A program made the position numbers and the translations under genes. This document shows, piece by piece, positions 48,599 to 60,444 of a stretch of DNA of 64,000 nt. The notes below the pieces were generated by a model that was not told where the DNA came from, did no database searches, and worked only from the letters and a program-made list of their open reading frames with translations. Location of the stretch: assembly GCF_051020985.1 (NCBI RefSeq), contig NW_027475134.1:2852001-2916000 (forward strand). The letters run 5' to 3'. The stretch's first letter is position 1. Each line of letters starts with the position of its first letter. The DNA comes from Nomia melanderi (taxonomy: Eukaryota > Arthropoda > Insecta > Hymenoptera > Halictidae).

Positions 48599-51500
48599 TT
48601 AGAGATAGCGCAATAAACCAAAGTGAATTATCTGCAGGAGGCCCTGGCGCATGAATCTGTGCAACGGGAACGACCTCGGAGCACCAGGGGCCGAGAAAAC
48701 CACCGTCACATGGGGCAAGACACTCAGGGTCAGTGAAAAATCCAATATATATATGGTGATATCTCGGGTGCTATTACAGATACCGCAATAAATCAAAGTG
48801 CATTGTCTGTAGGAGACCCTGGCGCATGAACCTGTGCAGCGGGAACGACCTCGGACCACCAGGGGCCGAGAAAACGACCGTCTCATGGGGCCGGACGCTC
48901 AGGGTCAGGGAAAAATCCAATATATAGGTGGTGATATCTCGGGTGCTATTACAGATAGCGCAATAAACCAAAGTGCATTGTCTGTAGGAGGCCCTGGCGC
49001 ATGAACTTGTGCAGCGGGAACGTTCTCGGACCTCCAGGGGCCGAAAAAACCACAGTCTCATGGGGCCGGACACTCAAAGTCGGGGAAAAATCCAATATAT
49101 ATCTGGTGATATCTCGGGTGCTATTAGAGATAGCGCAATAAATCAAAGTGCCTTGTCTGTAGGAGGCCCTGGCGCATGAATCTGTGCAGCGGGAACGACC
49201 TCGGAACACCAGGGGCCGAGAAAACCACCGTCTCATAGGGCAGGACACTCAGGGTCAGTGAAAAATCCAATATATATCTGGTGATATCTCGGGTGCTATT
49301 ACAGATAGCGCAATTAATCAAAGTGCATTGTCTGTAGGAGGCCCTGGCGCATGAACCTGTGCAGCGGCAACGACCTCGGACCACCAGGAGCCGAGAAAAC
49401 CACAGTCTCATGGGGCCGGACACTCAGGGTCAGGGGAAAATCCAATATATATCTGGTGATATCTCGGGTGCTATTAGAGATAGCGCAATAAATCAAAGTG
49501 CATTGTCTGTAGGAGGCCCTGGCGCATGAATCTGTGCAGCGGGATCGACCTCGGAACACCAGGGACCGAGAAAACCAGCGTCTCATGGGGCCGGACACTC
49601 AGGGTCAGGGGAAAATCCAATATATATCTGGTGATATCTCGGGTGCTATTAGAGACAGCGCAATAAATCAAAGTGCATTGTCTGTAGGAGGCCCTGGCGC
49701 ATGAATCTGTGCAGCGGGAACGACCTCGGACCACCAGGGGCCGAGAAAACCACAGTCTCATGGGGCAGGACACTCAGGGTCAGGGGAAAATCCAATATAT
49801 ATCTGGTGATATCTCGGGTGCTATCAGAGATAGCGCAATAAACCAAAGTGAATTATCTGCAGGAGGCCCTGTCGTATGAATCTGTGCAGCGGGAACGACC
49901 TCGGACCTCCAGGGGCCGAGACAACCACCGTCACATGGGGCCGGACACTCAGGGTCAGGGTAAAATCCAATATATATCTGGTGATATGTCGCGTGCTATT
50001 ACAGATAGCGCAATAAATCAAAGTGCATTGTCTGTAGGAGGCCCTGGCGCATGAACTTGTGCAGCGGGAACGTTCTCGGACCTCCAGGGGCCGAGAAAAC
50101 CACAGTCTCATGGGGCCGGACACTCAGGGTCAGGGGAAAATCCAATATATATCTGGTGATATCTCGGGTGCTATTAGAGATAGCGCAATAAACCAAAGTG
50201 AATTATCTGCAGGAGGCCCTGGCGCATGCATCTGTGCAGCGGGAACGACCTCGGACCGCCAGGGGCCGAGAAAACCACCGCCTCATGGGGCCGGACACTC
50301 AGGGTAAGGGAAAAATCCAATATATATCTGGTGATATCTCGGGTGCTATTATAGATAGCGCAATAAATCAAAGTGAGTTATCTGTAGGAGGCCCTGGCGC
50401 ATGAATCTGTGCAGCGGGAACGACCTCGGACCACCAGGGGCCGAGAAAACCAGCGTCCCGGGGGGCCGGACACTTAGAGTCAGTGAAAAATCCAATATAT
50501 ATCTGGTGATATCTCGGGTGCTATTACAGATAGCGCAATAAATCAAAGTGAATTATCTGCAGGAGGCCCTGGCGCATGAATCTGTGCAACGGGAACGACC
50601 TCGGACCACCAGGGGCCGAAAAAACCACAGTCTCATGGGGCCGGACACTCAGGGTCAGGGAAAAATCCAATATATATCTGGTGATATCTTGGGTGCTATT
50701 AGAGATAGCGGAATAAACCAAAGTGAATTATCTGCAGGAGGCCCTGTCGCATGAATGTGTGCAGCGGGAACGACCTCGGACCACCAGGGGCCGAGAAAAC
50801 CGCAGTCTCATGGGGCCGGACACTCAGGGTCAGGGAAAAATCCAATACATATCTGGTGATATCTCGGGCGCTATTAGAGATAGCGCAATAAGCCAAAGTG
50901 AATTATCTGCAGGAGGCCCTGGCGCATGAATCTGTGCAGCGGGAACGACCTCGGTCCACCAGGGGCCGAGAAAACCACCGTCTCATGGGGCTGGACACTC
51001 AGGGTGAGGGAAATATCCAATATATATCTTGTGATATCTCGGGTGCTATTACAGATAGCGCAATAAATCAAAGTGCATTGTCAGTAGGAGGCCGTGGCGC
51101 ATGAATCTGGGCAGCGGGAACGACCTCGGACCACCAGGGGCCGAGAAGACCACCGTCTCATGGGGCCGGACACTCAGGGTCAGTGGAAAATCCAATATAT
51201 ATCTGGTGATATCTCGGGTGCTATTAGAGATAGCGCAATAAGCCAAAGGGAATTATCTGCAGGAGGCCCTGGCGCATGCATCTGTGCAGCGGGAACGACC
51301 TAGGACCACCAGGGGCCGGGAAAACCACCGTCTCATGGGGCCGGACACTCAGGGTAAGGGAAAAATCCAATATATATCCGGTGATATCTCGGGTGCTATT
51401 AGAGATAGCGCAATAACCGAAAGTGAATTATCTGCAGGAGGCCCTGGCGCATGAATCTGTGCAGCGGGAACGACCTCGGACCACCAGGGGCCGAGAAAAC

Positions 51501-52223
51501 CACCGTCTCATGGGGCAGGATACTCAGGGTCAGGGAAAAATCCGATATATATCTTGTGATATCTCGGGTGCTATTAGAGATAGCGCAATAAACCAAAGTG
51601 AATTATCTGCAGGAGGCCCTGGCGCATGAATCTGTGCAACGGGAACGACCTCGGACCACCAGGGGCCGAGAAAACCACAGTCTCATGGGGCCGGACACTC
51701 TGGGTCAGGGAAAAATCCAATATATATGTGGTGATATCTCGGGTGCTATTACAGATAGCGCAATAAATCAAAGTGCATTGTCTGCAGGGGGCCCTGGCGC
51801 ATGAATCTGTGCAGCGGGAACGACCTCGGACCACCAGGGGCCGAGAAAACTACAGTCTCATGCGGCCGGACACTCAGGGTCTGGGGAAAATCCAATATAT
51901 ATCTGGTGATATCTCGGGTCCTATTACAGATAGGGAAATAAATCAAAGAGAATTATCTGCAGGAGGCCCTGGCGCATGAATCTGTGCAGCGGGAACGACC
52001 TCGGTCCACCAGGGGCCGAGAAAACCACCGTCTCATGTGGCTGGACACTCAGGGTGAGGGAAATATCCAATATATATCTGGTAATATCTCGGGTGCTATT
52101 ACAGATAGCGCAATAAATCAAAGTGCGTTGTCTGTAGGAGACCCTGGCGCATGAACCTGTGCAGCGGGAACGACCTCGGACCACCAGGGGCCGAGAAAAC
52201 CACAGTCTCATGGGGCCGTTCAC
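48599..52223. repeat. Module Y, copy 2 (offset 12595 then 12770)
   Basis: The left part matches copy 1 at offset 12595. From about 49474 onward the offset is 12770, so this copy carries one extra monomer (around 49299-49473). From 49824 to about 52200 the two copies are near-identical by eye; one visible difference is GAATCTGTGC at 50404 where copy 1 has GAATCTATGC. To the right, copy 1 continues into GGGGCCGGACACTC with TATAGATCTGG, whereas copy 2 has GGGGCCGTTCACTC, so the right edge differs. Confidence 0.88.
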
Positions 52224-53526
52224 TCAGGGTCAGGGAAAATTCCAATATATATCTGGTGATATCTCCGGTGCTATTACAGATAGCGCAATAAATCAAAGTG
52301 CATTGTCTGTAGGAGGCCCTGGCGCATGAACTTGTGCAGCGGGAACGTTCTCGGACCTCCAGGGGCCGAGAAAACCACAGTCTCATGGGGCCGGACACTC
52401 AAGGTCGGGGAAAAATCCAATATATATCTGGTGATATCTCGGGTGCTATTAGAGATAGCGCAATAAATCAAAGTGCATTGTCTGTAGGAGGCCCTGGCGC
52501 ATGAACCTGTGCAGCGGGATCGACCTCGGACCACCAGGGGCCGAGAAAACGACCGTCTCATGGGGCCGGACGCTCAGGGTCAGTGAAAAATCCAATATAT
52601 ATCTGGTGATATCTCGGGTGCTATTACAGATAGCCCAATAAATCAAAGTGCATTGTCTGTAGGAGGCCCTGGCGCATGAACTTGTGCAGCGCGAACGTTC
52701 TCGGACCTCCAGGGGCCGAGAAAACCACAGTCTCATGGGGCCGGACACTCAGGGTCAGGGGAAAATCCAATATATATCTGGTGATATCTCGGGTGCTATT
52801 AGAGATAGCGCAATAAATCAAAGTGCATTGTCTGTAGGAGGCCCTGGCGCATGAATCTGTGCAGCGGGAACGACCTCGGAACACCAGGGGCCGAGAAAAC
52901 CACCGTCTCATGGGGCAGGACACTCAGGGTCAGTGAAAAATCCAATATATATCTGGTGATATCTCGGGTGCTATCAGAGATAGCGCAATAAACCAAAGTG
53001 AATTATCTGCAGGAGGCCCTGGCGCATGAATCTGTGCAGCGGGAACGACCTCGGACCTCCAGGGGCCGAGACAACCACCGTCACATGGGGCCGGACACTC
53101 AGGGTCAGTGTAAAATCCAATATATATCTGGTGATATCTCGGGTGCTATTACAGATAGCGCAATAAATCAAAGTGCATTGTCTGTAGGAGGCCCTGGCGC
53201 ATGAACTTGTGCAGCGGGAACGTTCTCGGACCTCCAGGGGCCGAGAAAACCACAGTCTCATGGGGCCGGACACTCAAGGTCGGGGAAAAATCCAATATAT
53301 ATCTGGTGATATCTCGGGTGCTATTAGAGATAGCGCAATAAATCAAAGTGCATTGTCTGTAGGAGGCCCTGGCGCATGAATCTGTGCAGCGGGAACGACC
53401 TCGGAACACCAGGGGCCGAGAAAACCACCGTCTCATGGGGCAGGACACTCAGGGTCAGTGAAAAATCCAATATATATCTGGTGATATCTCGGGTGCTATT
53501 ACAGATAGCGCAATAAATCAAAGTGC

Positions 53527-55432
53527 ATTGTCTGTCGGAGACCCTGGCGCATGTACTGTGCAGCGGGATCGACCTCGGACCACCAGGGGCCGAGAAAACG
53601 ACCGTCTCATGGGGCCGGACGCTCAGGGTCAGTGAAAAATCCAATATATAGGTGGTGATATCTCGGGTGCTATTAGAGATAGCGCAATAAACCAAAGTGA
53701 ATTATCTGCAGGAGGCCCTGGCGCATGAATCTGTGCAGCGAGAACGACCTCGGACCACCAGGGGCCGAGAAAACTACCGTCTCATGGGGCCGGTCAGTCA
53801 GGGTCAGTGAAAAATCCAATATATATCTGCTGATATCTCGGCTGCTATTACAGATAGCGCAATAAATCAAAGTGCATTGTCTGTAGGAGGCCCTGGCGCA
53901 TGAATCTGTGCAGCGGGAACGACCTCGGACCTCCAGGGGCCGAGAAAACCACAGTCTCATGGGGCCGGACACTCAAGGTCGGGGAAAAATCCAATATATA
54001 TCTGGTGATATCTCGGGTGATATTAGAGATAGCGCAATAAATCAAAGTGCATTGTCTGTAGGAGACCCTGGCGCATGAACCTGTGCAGCGGGAACGACTT
54101 CGGACCACCAGGGGCCGAGAAAACGACCGTCTCATGGGGCCGGACGCTCAGGGTCAGGGAAAAATCCAATATATAGGTGGTGATATCTCGGGTGCTATTA
54201 CAGATAGCGCAATAAATCAAAGTGCATTGTCTGTAGGAGACACTGGCGCATGAACCTGTGCAGCGGGAACGACCTCGGACCACCAGGGGCCGAGAAAACG
54301 ACAGTCTCATGGGGCCGGACACTCAGGGTCAGGGAAAAATCCAATATATATCTGGTGATATCTCGGGTGCTATTAGAGATAGCGCAATAAACCAAAGTGA
54401 ATTATCTGCAGGAGGCCCTGGCGCATGAATCTGTGCAGCGAGAACGACCTCGGACCACCAGGGGCCGAGAAAACTACCGTCTCATGGGGCCGGTCAGTCA
54501 GGGTCAGTGAAAAATCCAATATATATCTGCTGATATCTCGGCTGCTATTACAGATAGCGCAATAAATCAAAGTGCATTGTCTGTAGGAGGCCCTGGCGCA
54601 TGAATCTGTGCAGCGGGAACGACCTCGGAGCACCAGGGGCGAGACAACCACCTTCTCATGGAGCCGGAAACTCAGGGTCCGGGAAAAATCCAATATATAT
54701 CTGGTGATATCTCGGGTCCTATTACAGATAGCGCAATAAATCAAAGTGCATTACCTGTAGGAGGCCCTGGCGCATGAATCTGTGCAGCGGGAACGTCCTC
54801 GGACCACCAGGGGCCGAGAAAACCACAGTCTCATGGGGCCGGACACTCAGGGTCAGGGGAAAATCCAATATATATCTGGCGATATCTCGGGTGCTATTAC
54901 AGATAGCGCAATAAATCAAAGTGCATTGTCTGTCGGAGACCCTGGCGCATGAACATGTGCAGCGGGATCGACCTCGGACCACCAGGGGCCGAGAAAACGA
55001 CCGTCTCATGGGGCCGGACGCTCAGGGTCAGTGAAAAATCCAATATATATCTGGTGATATCTCGTGTGCTATTACAGATAGCGCAATAAATCAAAGTGCA
55101 TTGTCTGTAGGAGGCCCTGGCGCATGAACTTGTGCAGCGGGAACGTTCTCGGACCTCCAGGGGCCGAGAAAACCACAGTCTCATGGGGCCGGACACTCAA
55201 GGTCGGGGAAAAATCCAATATATATCTGGTGATATCTCGGGTGCTATTAGAGATAGCGCAATAAATCAAAGTGTATTGTCTGTAGGAGGCCCTGGCGCAT
55301 GAATCTGAGCAGCGGGAACGACCTCAGAACACCAGGGGCCGAGAAAACCACCGTCTCATGGGGCAGGACACTCAGGGTCAGTGAAAAATCCAATATATAT
55401 CTGGTGATATCTCGGGTGCTATTACAGATAGC
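53527..55432. repeat. Module X strip, partner of 45130-47035
   Basis: Monomer for monomer this matches 45130-47035 at offset 8397 (48 units less three bases). Small differences include GAACGACTTCGG near 54094 and GAACATGTGC near 54952. Upstream, 53324-53526 matches 29186-29388 better than it matches the sequence before 45130, so the join at the left edge differs between the partners. Confidence 0.78.
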
Positions 55433-55770
55433 GCAATAAATCAAAGTGAATTATCTGCAGGAGGCCCTGGCGCATGAATCTGTGCAGCGAGAACGACCTC
55501 GGACCACCAGGGGCCGAGAAAACTACCGTCTCATGGGGCCGGTCAGTCAGGGTCAGTGAAAAATCCAATATATATCTGCTGATATCTCGGCTGCTATTAC
55601 AGATAGCGCAATAAATCAAAGTGCATTGTCTGTAGGAGGCCCTGGCGCATGAATCTGTGCAGCGGGAACGACCTCGGAGCACCAGGGGCGAGACAACCAC
55701 CTTCTCATGGAGCCGGAAACTCAGGGTCCGGGAAAAATCCAATATATATCTGGTGATATCTCGGGTCCTA

Positions 55771-58220
55771 TTACAGATAGCGCAATAAATCAAAGTGCAT
55801 TACCTGTAGGAGGCCCTGGCGCATGAATCTGTGCAGGGGGAACGTCCTCGGACCTCCAGGGGCCGAGAAAACCACACTCTCATGGGGCCGGACACTCAGG
55901 GTCAGGGGAAAATCCAACATATATCTGGTGATATCTCGGGTGCTATTACAGATAGCGCAATAAATCAAAGTGCATTGTCTGTCGGAGACCCTGGCGCATG
56001 AACCTGTGCAGCGGGATCGACCTCGGACCACCAGGGGCCGAGAAAACGACCGTCTCATGGGGCCGGACGCTCAGGGTCAGTGAAAAATCCAATATATATC
56101 TGGTGATATCTCGGGTGCTATTACAGATAGCGCAATAAATCAAAGTGCATTGTCTGTAGGAGGCCCTGGCGCATGAACTTGTGCAGCGGGAACGTTCTCG
56201 GACCTCCAGGGGCCGAGAAAACCACAGTCTCATGGGGCCGGGCACTCAAGGTCGGGGAAAAATCCAATATATATCTGGTGATATCTCGGGTGCTATTAGA
56301 GATAGCGCAATAAATAAAAGTGTATTGTCTGTAGGAGGCCCTGGCGCATGAATCTGTGCAGCGGGAACGACCTCAGAACACCAGGGGCCGAGAAAACCAC
56401 CGTCTCATGGGGCAGGACACTCAGGGTCAGTGAAAAATCCAATATATATCTGGTGATATCTCGGGTGCTATTACAGATAGCGCAATAACTCAAAGTGCAT
56501 TGTCTGTCGGAGACCCTGGCGCATGAACCTGTGCAGCGGGATCGACCTCGGACCACCAGGGGCCGAGAAAACGACCGTCTCATGGGGCCGGACGCTCAGG
56601 GTCAGTGAAAAATCCAATATATATCTGGTGATATCTCGGGTGCTATTACAGATAGCGCAATAAATCAAAGTGCATTGTCTGTAGGAGACCCTGGCGCATG
56701 AACCTGTGCAGCGGGAACGACCTCGGACCACCAGGGGCCGAGAAAACGACCGTCTCATGGGGCCGGACTTTCAGGGTCGGTGTAAAATCCAATATATATC
56801 TGGTGATATCTCGGGTGCAATTAGAGATAGCGCAATAAACCAAAGTGAATTATCTGCAGGAGGCCCTGGCGCATGAATCTGTGCAACGGGAACGACCTCG
56901 GACCACGAGGGGCCGAGAAAACGACCGTCTCATGGGGCCGGTCAGTCAGGGTCAGTGATAAATCCAATATATATCTGGTGATATCTCGGGTGCTATTAGA
57001 GATAGCGCAATAAATCAAAGTGCATTGTCTGTAGGAGGCCCTGGCGCATGAATCTGTGCAGCGGGAATGACCTCGGAGCACCAGGGGCGAGAGAACCACT
57101 TTCTCATGGGGCCGGAAACTCAGGGTCCGGGAAAAATCCAATATATATCTGGTGATATCTCGGGTCCTATTACAGATAGCGCAATAAATCAAAGTGCATT
57201 ACCTGTAGGAGGCCCTGGCGCATGAATCTGTGCAGCGGGAACGTCCTCGGACCTCCAGGGGCCGAGAAAACCACAGTCTCATGGGGCCGGACACTCAGGG
57301 TCAGGGGAAAATCCAATATAGATCTGGTGATATCTCGGGTGCTATTACAGATAGCGCAATAAATCAAAGTGCATTGTCTGTAGGAGGCCCTGGCGCATGA
57401 ATCTGTTCAGCGGGAACGACCTCGGACGACCAGGGGCCGAGAAAACCACAGTCTCATGGGGCCGGACACTCAGGGTCAGGGGAAAATCCAATATATATCT
57501 GGTGATATCTCGGGTGCTGTTAGAGATAGCGCAATAAACCAAAGTGAATTATCTGCAGGAGGCCCTGGCGCATGAATCTGTGCAACGGGAACGACCTCGG
57601 AGCACCAGGGGCCGAGAAAACCACCGTCACATGGGGCAAGACACTCAGGGTCAGTGAAAAATCCAATATATATATGGTGATATCTCGGGTGCTATTACAG
57701 ATACCGCAATAAATCAAAGTGCATTGTCTGTAGGAGACCCTGGCGCATGAACCTGTGCAGCGGGAACGACCTCGGACCACCAGGGGCCGAGAAAACGACC
57801 GTCTCATGGGGCCGGACGCTCAGGGTCAGGGAAAAATCCAATATATAGGTGGTGATATCTCGGGTGCTATTACAGATAGCGCAATAAACCAAAGTGCATT
57901 GTCTGTAGGAGGCCCTGGCGCATGAACTTGTGCAGCGGGAACGTTCTCGGACCTCCAGGGGCCGAAAAAACCACAGTCTCATGGGGCCGGACACTCAAGG
58001 TCGGGGAAAAATCCAATATATATCTGGTGATATCTCGAGTGCTATTAGAGATAGCGCAATAAATCAAAGTGCATTGTCTGTAGGAGGCCCTGGCGCATGA
58101 ATCTGTGCAGCGGGAACGACCTCGGAACACCAGGGGCCGAGAAAACCACCGTCTCATAGGGCAGGACACTCAGGGTCAGTGAAAAATCCAATATATATCT
58201 GGTGATATCTCGGGTGCTAT
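55771..58220. repeat. Module X to Y strip, copy at offset 21516 from 34255-36700
   Basis: Shared private changes include CCAACATATATC (34399 and 55915), AATAAATAAAAGTG (34794 and 56310), AATAACTCAAAG (34969 and 56485), GACTTTCAGGGTCGG (35251 and 56767), GGGAATGACC (35548 and 57064) and GTGCTGTTAGAG (36000 and 57516). The offset 21516 is 123 monomers less nine bases. This strip shows that the X and Y modules were copied together as one larger unit of at least 2.4 kb across their border. Confidence 0.83.
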
Positions 58221-60444
58221 TACAGATAGCGCAATAAATCAAAGTGCATTGTCTGTAGGAGGCCCTGGCGCATGAACCTGTGCAGCGGCAACGACCTCGG
58301 ACCACCAGGAGCCGAGAAAACCACAGTCTCATGGGGCCGGACACTCAGGGTCAGGGGAAAATCCAATATATATCTGGTGATATCTCGGGTGCTATCAGAG
58401 ATAGCGCAATAAACCAAAGTGAATTATCTGCAGGAGGCCCTGGCGTATGAATCTGTGCAGCGGGAACGACCTCGGACCTCCAGGGGCCGAGACAACCACC
58501 GTCACATGGGGCCGGACACTCAGGGTCAGGGTAAAATCCAATATATATCTGGTGATATGTCGCGTGCTATTACAGATAGCGCAATAAATCAAAGTGCATT
58601 GTCTGTAGGAGGCCCTGGCGCATGAACTTGTGCAGCGGGAACGTTCTCGGACCTCCAGGGGCCGAGAAAACCACAGTCTCATGGGGCCGGACACTCAGGG
58701 TCAGGGGAAAATCCAATATATATCTGGTGATATCTCGGGTGCTATTAGAGATAGCGCAATAAACCAAAGTGAATTATCTGCAGGAGGCCCTGGCGCATGC
58801 ATCTGTGCAGCGGGAACGACCTCGGACCGCCAGGGGCCGAGAAAACCACCGCCTCATGGGGCCGGACACTCAGGGTAAGGGAAAAATCCAATATATATCT
58901 GGTGATATCTCGGGTGCTATTATAGATAGCGCAATAAATCAAAGTGAGTTATCTGTAGGAGGCCCTGGCGCATGAATCTATGCAGCGGGAACGACCTCGG
59001 ACCACCAGGGGCCGAGAAAACCAGCGTCCCGGGGGGCCGGACACTCAGGGTCAGGGAAAAATCCAATACATATCTGGTGATATCTCGGGCGCTATTAGAG
59101 ATAGCGCAATAAGCCAAAGTGAATTATCTGCAGGAGGCCCTGGCGCATGAATCTGTGCAGCGGGAACGACCTCGGTCCACCAGGGGCCGAGAAAACCACC
59201 GTCTCATGGGGCTGGACACTCAGGGTGAGGGAAATATCCAATATATATCTTGTGATATCTCGGGTGCTATTACAGATAGCGCAATAAATCAAAGTGCATT
59301 GTCAGTAGGAGGCCGAGGCGCATGAATCTGGGCAGCGGGAACGACCTCGGACCACCAGGGGCCGAGAAGACCACCGTCTCATGGGGCCGGACACTCAGGG
59401 TCAGTGGAAAATCCAATATATATCTGGTGATATCTCGGGTGCTATTAGAGATAGCGCAATAAGCCAAAGGGAATTATCTGCAGGAGGCCCTGGCGCATGC
59501 ATCTGTGCAGCGGGAACGACCTAGGACCACCAGGGGCCGGGAAAACCACCGTCTCATGGGGCCGGACACTCAGGGTAAGGGAAAAATCCAATATATATCC
59601 GGTGATATCTCGGGTGCTATTAGAGATAGCGCAATAACCGAAAGTGAATTATCTGCAGGAGGCCCTGGCGCATGAATCTGTGCAGCGGGAACGACCTCGG
59701 ACCACCAGGGGCCGAGAAAACCACCGTCTCATGGGGCAGGATACTCAGGGTCAGGGAAAAATCCGATATATATCTTGTGATATCTCGGGTGCTATTAGAG
59801 ATAGCGCAATAAACCAAAGAGAATTATCTGCAGGAGGCCCTGGCGCATGAATCTGTGCAACGGGAACGACCTCGGACCACCAGGGGCCGAGAAAACCACA
59901 GTCTCATGGGGCCGGACACTCTGGGTCAGGGAAAAATCCAATATATATGTGGTGATATCTCGGGTGCTATTACAGATAGCGCAATAAATCAAAGTGCATT
60001 GTCTGCAGGGGGCCCTGGCGCATGAATCTGTGCAGCGGGAACGACCTCGGACCACCAGGGGCCGAGAAAACTACAGTCTCATGCGGCCGGACACTCAGGG
60101 TCTGGGGAAAATCCAATATATATCTGGTGATATCTCGGGTCCTATTACAGATAGGGAAATAAATCAAAGAGAATTATCTGCAGGAGGCCCTGGCGCATGA
60201 ATCTGTGCAGCGGGAACGACCTCGGTCCACCAGGGGCCGAGAAAACCACCGTCTCATGTGGCTGGACACTCAGGGTGAGGGAAATATCCAATATATATCT
60301 GGTAATATCTCGGGTGCTATTACAGATAGCGCAATAAATCAAAGTGCGTTGTCTGTAGGAGACCCTGGCGCATGAACCTGTGCAGCGGGAACGACCTCGG
60401 ACCACCAGGGGCCGAGAAAACCACAGTCTCATGGGGCCGGACAC
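57520..60444. repeat. Module Y, copy 3, with two 350-bp deletions
   Basis: This copy matches the other two but is shorter by two monomers at each of two places. The first loss is near 58330-58395: the offset to copy 2 changes from 8921 to 8571. The second is at 59033-59045: the offset to copy 1 changes from 21341 to 20991. At the second joint the left parent supplies GCGTCCCGG (G at 59032) and the right parent supplies ACACTCAGGG (C at 59046). Both losses are exactly 350 bases, so register is unbroken. Confidence 0.85.
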
